DNA of 64,000 bases from Muricea muricata (taxonomy: Eukaryota > Cnidaria > Anthozoa > Malacalcyonacea > Plexauridae). Both the position numbers and the translations under genes were made by a program. The first letter of the stretch is position 1; each line of letters opens with the position of its first letter. Shown piece after piece: positions 34,085 to 44,936 of the stretch. The notes under the pieces were generated by a model that did no database searches, was not told the origin of the DNA, and saw only the letters and a program-made list of their open reading frames with translations. The stretch is from contig OY979716.1 in NCBI GenBank assembly GCA_963855995.1, positions 37,721,624 through 37,785,623 on the forward strand, in the 5' to 3' direction.

Positions 34085-34206
34085 GTTCTTTAAAGCAACT
34101 GAGGATTACATAGGAATAAGAAAGGAAAGTGACCTGTTTCACCACCAATAAATACCCGATCTTCAAATCACATGACTATACTTAAATTAACTTACGCACG
34201 CAAAGC

Positions 34207-35189
34207 TCAAGTCCAGTTGTTCATGATTATAATTTGCAACTTGTTCATTGCTGTAATATATCCTGATAGCATCTTTAATTCTGCTAAATTTGAAATGTGC
34301 GATGGCTGACGAGATAAAAGGACTTCCCAGTCCTCAGTTGTTGATTCACCTTTGCGAAGATGTAACAATAAAACTCGGAACATGATTTGTTCAGGACTTA
34401 TGCCTTGCAGCCGTTGATTAACAAGTTTGACAACTTTGTCAAACATTTGGTAAGTCTGATAACCTTGTTCACCAACTGCACATGATGGTTTGGCATGGTA
34501 AAGAGGCTTGTCTGCCACATGTGGCAACTGGTCTAGATCGCCAGTTAAAATGAAAGACTTTCCCCCAAAAACTTTGTCAAAACAGGCTGTTGCTTGTTTG
34601 CAATGTCGATCTATCCATCCAAAGGCAACTTGACCAAGCATTGAGTATTCATCAACAATAATGTAATCAATTTCCTTCACATTTTCCTGCAACCTGCACA
34701 AGCTCTCACCTGTAAGATCTTTTTACCTCAAGACCCAATGGACAGTTTTAACCAAGAATGCACTGTTACACCTTTGATATTATAAGCTGCTTTGCCTGTT
34801 GTAGCAGTAACTGTGCATTTGCCTTGTAAAAGGTTTATGATGGCGTTAATAAGGTAACTTTTGCCAGTACCTACCACACCAATAACTATAAGACACAATG
34901 ACTCTTTTTCAGATGCAGGAGAGCTGTCATAAAAATGAGACTTAATGTCATATGCCAGTTTTTGCATCTCACTAAAACTGATTTCATCCACAACTGCATA
35001 GTACTCTTGAATTGTATGACTTTCTTTTAGGTTTTTTATCCACAAGGGCATTTCACTAATTTGTTGGTCAGAATACTTGGCCCTCTTCTGTTGCCAGTTG
35101 TGTGTTAACTCTGACGTTTCTGCAGAGTTTTGAAACAGGATGTTGAGGCCAGACAAAATCATCCATTCTTCAAGGGTGTTATCTTGCAC
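34207..35189 (-). pseudogene. Helitron Pif1-like helicase, N-terminal half
   Basis: Motif I (Walker A) is LIVIGVVGTGKSYLINAI near 34,865. It is followed by VTATTGKAAYNIKGVTVHSW (motif Ia), then after a frame change DYIIVDEYSMLGQVAF (Walker B, DE) near 34,650, and GGKSFILTGDLDQLPHV (motif III with the Gln sensor). Motifs IV-VI are missing. The protein unwinds DNA during rolling-circle transposition in active elements. Confidence 0.8.
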
Positions 35190-35377
35190 TTCACAAGTTT
35201 GTACATCTGGCTCTTGTTGACTATGAATGACAGATTGCAGTTTGTTAAACCACTTCGGAACACGAGTCTATCCATAAGGAATCTGTAAAAACTCTTTCCA
35301 TTTGGCTATCAAAACCCCATCAGTTAATTCCTGGTCACCCTATGCATTGTTTTGGGTTATTGTCCAGGGCTTATATC

Positions 35378-35647
35378 TCAATAGTTGATATTTGCAATAA
35401 AGGCCATAATTTGGACTGTTGGGATTGGGGGAGTATGTTGGGAATATTTGTATTTTGAAACAAATTGAACAAAATTAATATTTATCATATCATTTGAACT
35501 GTCATACTGATGGCGGTTGGCATACACATCAAGTAATGAATTATCAGTGCATGATTCACCCTCTTCAACACATAGTGTGTCACAGAGTCGCCGGAAACCA
35601 TTTAGACTCACTGGCATCACTTCAAGGAGCTGATTACATGATCCCAT
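35378..35647 (-). pseudogene. Helitron linker between Rep and helicase
   Basis: The minus-strand frame MGSCNQLLEVMPVSLNGFRR followed by VDVYANR-type residues matches the variable region that precedes the helicase in fish- and cnidarian-type Helitron proteins. It is separated from the flanking pieces by stops. Confidence 0.45.
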
Positions 35648-35934
35648 TTACCCGAGATTAAATGAAGCAAAAAATGATTTTGAGGTATTGAAAAAAGTCA
35701 TTTTATGAAGTACAAAACAACCAAAGTTAGAATGCCTTCAGTATTGATCAATGAAAAAGATATATTTTACAAAAATTTATGCCAGACACTATTTTGTTTA
35801 TTTCATATTTCAGCAAAACAAAAATCTCAAGCAATCAGGAATTACACATTTTTTATATCATAAACTATGACTCATTTCAATACATCAAAATCATGTTACG
35901 CTTCATTTGATTCCGGGTAAGCGAGATCATATAA

Positions 35935-36303
35935 TCAGAACCTAAATGACGAGCTATGATGTTTAAGAGACATCAAATGATGCATTGTTTCTTGAGCTGC
36001 ATAATCTCTTTCACCAAGAGTTTTCATTACAACCTTTTTTAAAGCTCTACGAGGCTCACTATGATTGTCTACATTCTGAACAATAAATAATAAATTGAAT
36101 GCTTGCTTTAAGATGGATGACCTTGGTTCACCTTTAGCTGCATACTTTGTGAGATACTCAACACAAACATAGTGATCAATAACAACTTGAATGTCACAGT
36201 TGGCTCTCCATCCTTGGAGTTGAAGTTGTTGATGGTTATTAAACCTAGCATCATTTCTTTTAGATACAATTCTTGCTTTATAAGTGGGAGGTTGAACCAA
36301 CAT
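35935..36303 (-). pseudogene. Helitron Rep domain, second half
   Basis: The minus strand reads NNHQQLQLQGWRANCDIQVV and then DHYVCVEYLTKYAAKGEPRS. The Y..KY..K segment is the catalytic tyrosine region of the Helitron Rep nuclease, with two tyrosines kept (YVCVEYLTKY). The enzyme nicks and joins single strands via Tyr. The upstream metal-binding HUH motif is missing (see 36,499-36,849). Confidence 0.65.
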
Positions 36304-36498
36304 TTCATTTCTGTTTCATTTGATTTGTTTCTGAGACAATAGCTTTGTACTACAATGGGTGTGTTGTTGAACCATATTTAAAAGATCTACATAATCTGAT
36401 TCAACTTTGTTATCAGAAGTTTTATTATGACATGGGTGAGTTTCAGGGCTTATCCACATGTCTTCCTCCAGTGGATTTGGATTGACAGTTAATAACAA

Positions 36499-36849
36499 CT
36501 AATCAACATACCGACATACTGTGTCAGCTGCTTTTTGACCAGCTTCGATGTCCTGGTCTAATTCAATTGTGTCACAGCAATCATTCTCATCTTTAATTTT
36601 TTGTGCTAAGAAAGCTTTCAAAGCTGTCTGAGTAAGTTCACGCAAACCTGGGTCATTGTTTAATTTAGCAGTACCTTGATATTCATATCGAAACCAGTGC
36701 CATTTTGCACCAAGTGTATCATAAAGCCAATGTTGCACAAAGCTTTCTAAACTTTGGGTAAAAAACCAATCTACAATATGGGAATTGTTAATCACATAAT
36801 CAAGCCCTATAATCAAAGCCCTATAGGAAAATCTAGGGTGGTTGATCAT
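36499..36849 (-). pseudogene. Helitron Rep domain, first half, HUH motif deleted
   Basis: The minus strand reads [20 protein letters not shown], then [23 protein letters not shown] in one open frame. In Helitron proteins about eight residues holding two metal-binding histidines (the H-U-H motif) are expected between the YEYQ and G.AKL segments. Here the two segments are joined directly near 36,678. The loss is in frame, so the stretch stays open although the active site is gone. Confidence 0.7.
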
Positions 36850-36863
36850 ATTTCAAAAGATGC

Positions 36864-37600
36864 TTAACTCGTTCTTGCATCATTCTCGTTCAGAGAAACA
36901 TCTCTCTGGAGAGCTAGATTAGGGGGATCACCTTTCCCATCAGGAAATAATGTAGGAAATGCCATAGTGGCCAGATGTGTTATCTCATGGTCGTTTATGG
37001 GCTCATTTTCAATTGTGGGCCAAGGCATTCGTTCATTATCAGAAAGCTGGTTTCTAACAGCTTTTAACTCTCGTTCCTGTTGTTCACCAACAGGTAAAAA
37101 AATATTCATTTCAGTAGAGTCATACACACTGTTTTCCAAGGGATTACTGGTAAGGAGGACCTACATCGGACATAACACTATCCTGTGAAAGTATTTTATC
37201 CTCAGTTTCAAGAGTTAAGAGATCTACTGGGATATTATTTTCAGGCAAAGAATTCAATGCTACTTCATTAATTGTTGCTTCAAAATAATGTGGATTGTGT
37301 TGTATCAGCCACAATAAAGCATCATGAACTTTTTGTCTTCTGACATTCACATGCTTAAATGTGTTGTCTCTACCTTTTACTTTTACAATAATAACAGCTA
37401 AGTTTTTATGTTATCTTGGCAGATACCTGGCTGATTCTGTAACATTTTGAGGCAAGTTAATACAATGTCCCAAATAACCATGCTGGCCATCTGGTTTGAT
37501 ATAAACTTGCATAATTGGCAAAGCATGAGCAATTACCATTTCCTCAACCTGTGTCAGATTTTTTAATTCCTGAGGAACACATCATTGAATTTTGGTCTAA
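36864..37600 (-). pseudogene. Helitron N-terminal conserved domain
   Basis: The minus strand reads [20 protein letters not shown] near 37,500, then VKGRDNTFKHVNVRRQKVHDALLWL (given as two adjoining motifs), and later NDHEITHLATMAFPTLFPDG near 36,980. This order is typical for the region ahead of the Rep domain in animal Helitrons. Frame changes occur near 37,410 and 37,140. Confidence 0.65.
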
Positions 37601-37879
37601 AAACTTTTTAGGAGACTTCTTATCTTTAGAGCAACATGAACACATGCAACTATGTAAGGATTTAGGTTGTGACTTCAATGGCTATGCCTCTTTACAAACA
37701 CAGCATTGATATATACAATACTCAGTGTTTTTAGCAATTTTTTTTACATTACTAATTTGCTTTAGCCCAGGTTTGTTTATGAAGACAACCATTTTTGGCA
37801 ACATCAAATTCTTTCAGATATTGTTCTTGGTTTACTACATTTACTACAGTTTCAGACAGGTTCTCCTCTTTATATCTAG

Positions 37880-38150
37880 GTTGTGTTTTTGCATTCTGAT
37901 GATGCCTTTTCATGTTTTGCCCATTCTATTCAAGCCTCATTTGCCTCTCTAGATCAGTTTCTAATGAGTGTTTCCTATTCATATAGAGCTTTGCATTTTC
38001 AGGCCTAGTTTGCCTTTCTACATCATTTTCTAATGAAAGTTTTCTGCTAATGATATGTTTTGCATTTTTAAGTCTAGCTTGTTTTTGTTCCACAGTTTCT
38101 TTTGAGCGAGATTCATTTAAATACTCTCTGCTTTTGCCCTTTTAATTAGC
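37880..38150 (-). pseudogene. Helitron N-terminal charged repeats
   Basis: The minus strand encodes three related units of about 25 codons (KQARLKNAKHIISRKLSLEN; RQTRPENAKLYMNRKHSLET; RQMRLE...), rich in Arg, Lys and Glu. Such tandem R..RL..A......S.E segments are common at the N-terminus of fish and invertebrate Helitron proteins. One unit is broken by a stop. Confidence 0.5.
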
Positions 38151-38311
38151 TGTTGGGCTTCTGCTTCTGCCATAGCATTCTCAAGTTGCAAATTACTTTC
38201 ACTCATGCTACAATCATGACAGGCATGGTTCAATTGCAAACTCAACAGGTGTAATCTCAAATGCATTTCGTTTTAAAATACATGACGAGGAGTGCAAATG
38301 GTACTCTAAAT

Positions 38312-38455
38312 CATCAATATAGCTATGCCATTGGGATTAGGTATCCCACGCTTGTCTCTGCCATGCAAGTCAGATACATCAATCATCAATATAGCTATGC
38401 CATTGGGATTTGGTATCCTATGCTTGTCTTTGCCATGCAAGTCAAATACATAAAA
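38312..38455. repeat. Tandem duplication, about 72-bp unit
   Basis: The phrase ATCAATATAGCTATGCCATT occurs twice about 72 bp apart, followed each time by GGGATTWGGTATCC and TGCCATGCAAGTCA. The copies differ by a few substitutions. On the minus strand the unit codes for DLHGKDKHRIPNPNG / DLHGRDKRGIPNPNG, so it may derive from a coding repeat, but the family is not recognised. Confidence 0.75.
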
Positions 38456-38869
38456 GATAGAGGCTATTCCAAAAATAATACCTATCATATAGCCTTGCAA
38501 TATCAACATAGCATATTTATATTGTGAAAAGGTGTCCATCAACGCTGAATCCAGTGTAACATAAGGAGTGTCAACAGTCTTAACTCCATCATTGTTTTGC
38601 AATGAAACCTTACAAGTACTGTACATGTTTAACATGCCAAATTTGGCTGTCTTTTTGTGCTACAATGAGCTCTGCCTCAATAGGTAGATTGGTATTTTGC
38701 AAAATAGCAGTTATGCTATTTTTGGCCACAATGGGCTCTACTCTTTGGGTAGATCATTACCTTGTACAAAATCATGTAGGGTGCTTTTCATATGCAAGCA
38801 ACCAGCATCAATGCCAGTGCCATATATGGTGTGATCATAGTTTGAATGGATCGTCTGAATAGTCGTATT

Positions 38870-39880
38870 ACTGGTACTTAGTACTGTCAAAATGCATCTA
38901 AAATCTATTTCACATCAAAGTACACTTGGTAATTTGGTTGCTGACAAAAGTTCCGTGCTTGGGATAAGTTGATTTTTAAGGGTATGAAGGTACATGCGAT
39001 CTCCAAGTGACAAAATGTTATCGACAGTTCCACTCACACATGGGAATTGTTTGTTCAACAAACAGAACTATTAGACTAATAAATGAGCACTGTTTTCCAC
39101 GAGAATCGTCACTAAAACGTTGACCACCTTGATGGACACTTCCATTGGTAAAAAGCATTTTCCACCATTAAAGTAATATTATGGTTTAGCGCTCTATCAA
39201 AAAGACACACATTGAAAACATCAAATCGAAATTTGCCAGCACTTTACATAGTTTGCGGAAGGAGACTGGACACTCTCTTGTGGGAGGCAGCAATGATGAA
39301 TTAACATAACTAATTATTATTACAATGACCTAAAGTGAAAGTGTGTGAAGATATACTTTCAAAACAGGCATAAATATACTGCAGTCTAAAGATAAAATAT
39401 TCAACGATTATTAAAGGTAAATGTGACCAGACTGTTATTAAAAGTCATCTGTGGCTTGAAACTAAGCAGGAAGACGAACTTGATTCACGCGAATTTGTTT
39501 GTTGAAAGTTGAACACAAGTGGGCTTCCAGGCAGTGAACGTAATGAAATAGATTAAACTGGAGATTTGGGAAGTTGTCTTGCATCTTCTATCGATTCCCC
39601 CTATTCTTTCTCAAGGGCAGAGCAAACAATCACTTTTCCAATGCTGTTGGAAATGTTCTCCTTGTATTGATAAGTGATTCTGTTATGATAGCTTTGTAAA
39701 CTTGTCACACTTTTTTGGGTTATTTTCATAATTTATCACTCGTTAAATTCTGCTGCATTCAAGATTTCAATGGCAGTAGATCTCAGACAATGGTTGGTGT
39801 GGATTTTATTTACTTGAATAGACATATATTTCATCATGTTTTTCACTGACAGGAGCTCAGAAATACCATATATTTTCATC
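38870..39880. other. No recognised gene
   Basis: Only short chance frames are seen. No terminal repeats or family motifs stand out between the 72-bp repeat and the Crypton-like remnant. Confidence 0.4.
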
Positions 39881-39885
39881 AATAC

Positions 39886-40640
39886 TTAAATGGCTTTCTC
39901 ACAGTCTTTGCCAAAGAGCATCAAGGTCAGGATGAAGTTTTGAAATGTACTTTTCAAAAGTTTTGACAGGACAAAAGTCAGATTGAAGGTTTTCATACAT
40001 CCTTCCTTTGCCAATTGTGGTGTTTTCATCACAGTTTTCCTGATGATTTTTGTCCATTTCGTCGACTGTTTGAATAACAAATTGTTTGCTGACAGCATCA
40101 ACTTTGATTTCAAAAGTGTTCTTTGTCATATGCCATACGTTTTCTCAGCCACAGCGAATGAGGTACAGCATTATATCCACCAAAACGTTCTGCTAAAGAC
40201 CTGGGTGTTGTAATCTGAGAACTATCATACAGTTTTGTTAAGTCTTTTTCGTTAACTGGTTGTTTATGCTTGGTTGCTCCCTTAGCTCGACAAGCTGAGC
40301 ACAAAACACATCATTAGCTGTATTGAAAACTGGGTTTTCGATAATGTCTATGTTTCTTTCTTTAGGTGTCAAGCAATACCTTCATGAATACAATTTAATG
40401 ATGACTTCTCATAAAGTTCTCCCCCTTTTTCATAACTTCAGCATAAAAAATCTCAACTTTTCAGCAAGCTCTTCCGTGGGAAATTTTTCGAAACATTCTG
40501 TTGTTTGTTGCTCAATGCAGCAGCTTCTAAAAATATTTAGGGCTGATTTGGTTGCACTCTTTCATATCTAACAGTGTTTTCAAATCATCTTCTGTTTTTT
40601 TAACCCAAAAACGTGGTCTTTATTTGACTGGCTCCATCAT
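39886..40640 (-). pseudogene. Crypton-like tyrosine recombinase remnant (DUF3504-type)
   Basis: The minus strand reads RFWVKKTEDDLKTLLDMKEC, then fragments of the N-terminal core-binding domain (ELYEKSSLNCIHEGIA; NPVFNTANDVFCAQLVEL). ATKHKQPVNEKDLTKLYDSS follows, then the start of the catalytic domain (KQFVIQTVDEMDKNHQENCD) and CPVKTFEKYISKLHPDLDALWQ. These match animal Crypton-derived proteins such as KIAA1958/QRICH1/ZMYM-type. The final R..H..Y catalytic segment lies beyond and is not seen. Frame changes interrupt it at least four times. Confidence 0.65.
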
Positions 40641-40649
40641 GTTTAAAAT

Positions 40650-42060
40650 AAAAATAAATTAGCAAACAACAACTGTCCAATATGCTCCTGTCTGACTTCG
40701 TGAAATGTCAGGCAGGCACATAACCCCATTAAAGATAGTCAATTGCACCTGAGTGTATAATGTATGATAAAAACCAAAAGAAAATCTTTATTGAAACATT
40801 TTCAAAACGTTTCTGATACTTACAGGCATTGATTAAGATAAAACTGTTGTGCCAAAATTTTTTATGTGAAAAATCTCATTAAATTGTTGGAATTTAATCT
40901 GTAAGGGTCAGTAATAACCTGTACAATATACAAATAACATCAGCAAGCAATGTCACACACATGCTTGAACAAGTTACCAACAGATATTGTAATTAATTTC
41001 AGGATTCTGAAAGAGCACAACTTAAGCCACCAAATGAGAGAAATCTACGCCTAGCATGGAATTTTGTTGATTTAATAAACAATTTTTGCGAAGCACTTTA
41101 AGTGCAAGTGCGCACACATGCGATCCAACGTCCCACTCTATATGAGACCCAATCATACGAGTCTGCACCAAAAAACATGTTTTGGATGGAATCCAGGCTA
41201 CAAATAAGAATGTTTCTAATAGACAAACTATCATCTAACCGAGGCAATGTGTTTGTTTGGTTGCAGTGTATCACCTGTATATTACATTTCACAGAGCAAA
41301 GAAATTGTTTCGAATCAACCTTTCTGGACATTTAACATGAGGAACCTACATCTGAGCTAGAAAAAAAAGACTTAAGTGCTAAGCTCAAACTTATGATGCA
41401 TCTCAGAAATAATCACATAAATAACCAGATAATGTACAATGTTTGTAAAAACCTATAGTATAATTATACGTTAATACAACTGTTGCAATAGGACATATGT
41501 GAATTCAACCAAAAGCTATTGTCTTCACCACGAAGTCTCACTTTGATGTAAAGAGAACATAAAGGTCAATATGAGGCTTTGTGGTGAGGAGAATAGCCTT
41601 AGGAAAAACCCACATGTGTGCTATTGGAAAATGACACCGTTTTCAAATTATTCTAGCAGGATTGAGCAGCGACTTAAGGAGCAACTTGATCATTCCTCAT
41701 TTGAATTATTTCCACTTAACGGGGTCCTTGACATTAGCGGACTTGATGTTAAACTTGATTTTACACATTGATCACATGTGCATTCAGGACAATTATCAGG
41801 CATTACTTGAGATGAAGGTGCTCCTACAATCCTTGGCAGTGTCCGGTTTCTTATTAGTTCCGGTGAACTTTCCAAATGGCCTTTGCCTAATCTTCACTTG
41901 AACCTCTTTAATTCATTACTTTGCCGTGTAAGAGGCCTTAACAATATATTGCTTAGTTTTGTATAGTGGCTCGCTTTCAGCTCATTTTCGCTAGACATAT
42001 ATTCCATCCTCTTTGCCTTCACTACTTTTATGGGCGGCCGTCACCACCAAAAATATGACA
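40650..42060. other. No recognised gene
   Basis: Several 60-85-codon frames on both strands (for example 41,098-41,331) lack family motifs. The segment 41,690-41,875 has a Cys cluster (CPECTCDQC) on the minus strand that I could not place. Confidence 0.4.
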
Positions 42061-42084
42061 CATGTGAAATGAATGGACGTAAAC

Positions 42085-42480
42085 ATGCACGATTCATCAT
42101 GAACACAAATGATTCATTGAGTTCAGAGATGAAACAGCATAGCTTAGTGATATGACTGGACAAGTTGTGAAGTGATCCATCTAAAGTAAACGTAGTTTAT
42201 TCGACCCTGATCTAATTCAATTTGCTTTTTGAACTCGTTCAACTAAATGTGAAATGATTCAGCGGGCCCAAGTGGAACCTTTCAATTCAATGCGAAATGA
42301 TTCCATATGAATTGAAATCATCCACCTAAATTAGAAATTATTTATCTAAACATGAAATGACTCGACCAAATGTCAAGTGATTCTACTATATGTGAAGTGT
42401 TTCAATTCATTAGCTTGAAGCAATGCCAAATCATTCAACTAAATGTCCAATGATGTGATGTCATTTGAAATGGTTCAATG
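42085..42480. repeat. Degenerate satellite of a 20-21-bp motif
   Basis: Words of the type TCAACTAAATGTGAAATGAT recur many times with heavy divergence (AATTCAATGCGAAATGATTC, TCTAAACATGAAATGACTCG, ACCAAATGTCAAGTGATTCT). It is non-coding and probably an old tandem array. Confidence 0.6.
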
Positions 42481-42719
42481 CATTTTAAAATAACGTAATT
42501 TGAAGACATAGATAACTGGTATTCAACAGCAACTCATTATGCAAAGTGTGACCTAAATTAGCCGACAAAACAAAAAATTCAAACTGAAATATCTCATCAA
42601 CAAAATGTTGCAGCACAAAAGTTTAAAAGAACTTGTATTACAGTTTTAAATACTCTTTCACATCATGTAATAAAAATTTTGGTGTCATGGGCACTTTAAA
42701 GGTTAAAAGGAACATTATG

Positions 42720-42743
42720 GTATATATATATATATATATATAT
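42720..42743. repeat. (TA)n microsatellite
   Basis: This is an uninterrupted TA dinucleotide run of about 24 bases next to the MITE at 42.86 kb. Confidence 0.9.
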
Positions 42744-42857
42744 GTTGTGATATTTAAGAAATATAAAACATTTTATTTTATGCGAAGCCCGACTCCCACA
42801 TGAGCGCGGATGTTACACACAGGCGTTCTTTATCAGTGCCTGCGATCAGGCAGAAGG

Positions 42858-43183
42858 GGTGATTACAAGACTATACTGATTGAGGCGAAATGAATATAGC
42901 GAGGGGCCCGCCACGGGGGAAATCTCTTACACTCTACTAAGAAATTCTAGGAGACTTCTTTATTCATATTTTGTGGGGGGGGGGTCACAAATTTTGAACC
43001 CACGGCCTACTGCCATAACGTTATGCCACTGTTTTCCATGAGAAATGATCAAATTAACATTAAACTTCGCAATGTGTTAGAAATCACGAAATCAGGAAAT
43101 CAAGTTAGAAATCACCTGATTTTGAAATCTTGTGCGCTTTCAAACCCGTGGCGGGCCCCTCGAAATATAGGCTTGTAATCACC
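42858..43183. mobile_element. 326-bp MITE with GC-rich inverted arms
   Basis: The outer arms GGTGATTACAAG...TATA and the inner arms CGAGGGGCCCGCCACGGG are inverted on the two sides (42,858-42,920 and 43,145-43,183). An extra segment of about 20 bp separates the two arm blocks on the left only. The interior has a G-run and a GGGTTCAAAAT word that faintly recalls a tRNA B box. No clear target duplication was found. Confidence 0.6.
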
Positions 43184-43443
43184 AAGCCTGAGGTGTTTAA
43201 TTGTTTTAGTATAAGTTTCCAGGTGTTTATAAATAATAATCAACAAAACTTCACAGAAATTCACTTCAAATTTATTACTGTAAAAAAGTTATAGTTACGG
43301 TTGCTGGTCAGTGACTATCACTTCACGGACAGTGTATCTTGACCTGGAAATTTATACTAAAGACATATAGATGACATCATGCAATGGAACTATGACATAT
43401 ACACATCATTGCACATTTTTATAAATATTAAATAATTTTCTAG

Positions 43444-43695
43444 AGCAACGTAAATAACACCAGTAGAAGTGAGGCAATGCAGTTATTAAGAGTTGCAGTT
43501 GGTAACCTCCAATCTGGCATCAACAACCAGTCAGAAACTGCAACAAGCATACCTGTTGAACAACAACCAGTGAACCAAGTACACCAACCAGTCCCAGTGA
43601 CTGCGACTACCACTGAAAACACGAATGTAGTGCCTGCATCCATTCCACAACATGCAGCTATTCAAGAGCACAGAAGGACTTTTAATTGCCAATCA
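43444..43695 (+). CDS. Outer HECT gene, N-terminal exon
   Basis: It is preceded by a TTTTCTAG acceptor and followed by a GTATGT donor. It is open throughout in one frame. It starts SNVNNTSRSEAMQLLRVAVG, continues with a Gln/Pro/Val/Thr-rich linker and ends AAIQEHRRTFNC. The EHRR.F motif is shared with the N-terminal exon of the HECT gene inside the IS3EU element (AINEHRRLFGY). Confidence 0.6.
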
Positions 43696-44661
43696 GTATG
43701 TCAAACATTTCATGTATTCAATATTTTTATTTTACAATAAGTAATGTGCTTTAGTGTCTATTGCATTTTCACCTAGTAGCTTTGTTTTCATGCCTCCCAC
43801 CATCTTGCCGAAGAAATCTTTTATGAATGCTATTCATGCCCTCTAAAAGTAACCACATGAAAAAAGGCTATTGGGTAAAAAAGGCAAAAAAAAATGGTAA
43901 AGGGTATTGATCAAATACATGGAAAAGCTTCTTATTCCAATTGAGTAGCATCAGCCTGTCTTAAATATTTTTTGATGAACAATTTCATCACAGAAAATTT
44001 CTGTCCTAGTTTTTAGTCAATGTTTGTTGAATTTCTGATGTTGAGAAAATTCAACCCTACAGAAATAGGAGAGCATCTCGACAGGTTCATGGCACTTCCA
44101 GCAGAGGTATGGTTGAAGCAATCAAATCTACTAGTGATGCTGTATTTTAGTACTACTTCTTGAGCTAACAAATATCTTTAAATGTTAGAAAGAACAATAA
44201 CAAGAAACATATTTTCCTGTGTGACAGAAACCAAACTCATGTGTTTTCATCTGCAGAAAAATTAGAGGTAATGGAAAATGGCTGGGTGAAATGCAAATTT
44301 CATTTCCAATATCTGCCACAAATGTTGCTGTGAGAGATTTATTGTTTCGGTGCTGTATTTTGTAGATTTCTGGTTTCAGTAGTCATCCATGCCCATGAAG
44401 AAGCACAAAGGGTCTCAAAGAAATAGTGCATGATTTTTTCATGAAAAACTGAACTATGCAGTGGGTATTTTTTCATCAAGCCCACATCTCACCCAACATG
44501 CCTACATTTCTGGAAAATTATATAGACAGTGATCCAGCAGAGCAAACTGATGTCCCCCCTAGTGATTACATTTATGCCACTGTCCATAAAGCTTTAAAGA
44601 TTGAGATTGCTAAAATGGCTTATAGTAACATATACTTTATGTGGTTGTGTAATTGTTTTAG

Positions 44662-44714
44662 GGCATATCGTCATTTAAAAGAAACTGGAGGTTTTCAGGT
44701 TCTCTTAAGTAAAG
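44662..44714 (+). CDS. Outer HECT gene, exon split by the P-like element (left part)
   Basis: After a GTTTTAG acceptor it reads AYRHLKETGGFQVLLSK. The frame is cut by the transposon start at 44,715 and picks up exactly after the second copy of the 7-bp duplication, at 50,152. Confidence 0.6.
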
Positions 44715-44826
44715 CACAGTTAATCGAAATAAGACGGTTAGGCTAGATGTACCACGTGACAAAATATGTTATTGTCCACTTTTTATTCTGGCCACGTGAC
44801 CAATAAGCGGTATCAACGCCGAAGCG
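44715..44826 (+). repeat. Left terminal inverted repeat of the P-like element
   Basis: It pairs with the reverse complement of 50,030-50,144. CACGTGAC occurs twice in the left end and once in the right end, and is a candidate binding motif for the THAP domain or an E-box. It ends near GGTATCAACG, about 110 bp ahead of the transposase ATG. Confidence 0.75.
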
Positions 44827-44936
44827 CATATATATTTACACTAGGAGTCTAGGAGTGGCAACCGCAAATACTGCGATTTATTTTGAACTATACTACACTT
44901 GAAATAAATAATCATTTGCGAGGAGTTTTGGTGGAT

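Larger units (their letters stand above)
34207..38150 (-). mobile_element. Helitron (Rep/Helicase), degenerate and 3'-truncated
   Basis: On the minus strand a Helitron protein can be followed from an N-terminal charged repeat region (38,145-37,880), through the N-terminal conserved domain (37,600-37,144) and the Rep nuclease (36,849-35,935), to a Pif1-type helicase (35,189-34,207). The helicase stops after its Walker B region. The 3' end with its hairpin and CTRR terminus was not found, and the LINE scrap lies just beyond. Frame changes and stops are spread over the whole length. Confidence 0.75.

Noticed and set aside
36967-37188. Plus-strand frame with an apparent Cys pair
   Set aside because: It is the shadow of the minus-strand Helitron N-terminal domain.
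42990-43030. tRNA-like B box (GGGTTCAAAAT) in the 42.9-kb MITE
   Set aside because: No matching A box, D-arm or anticodon stem could be drawn.
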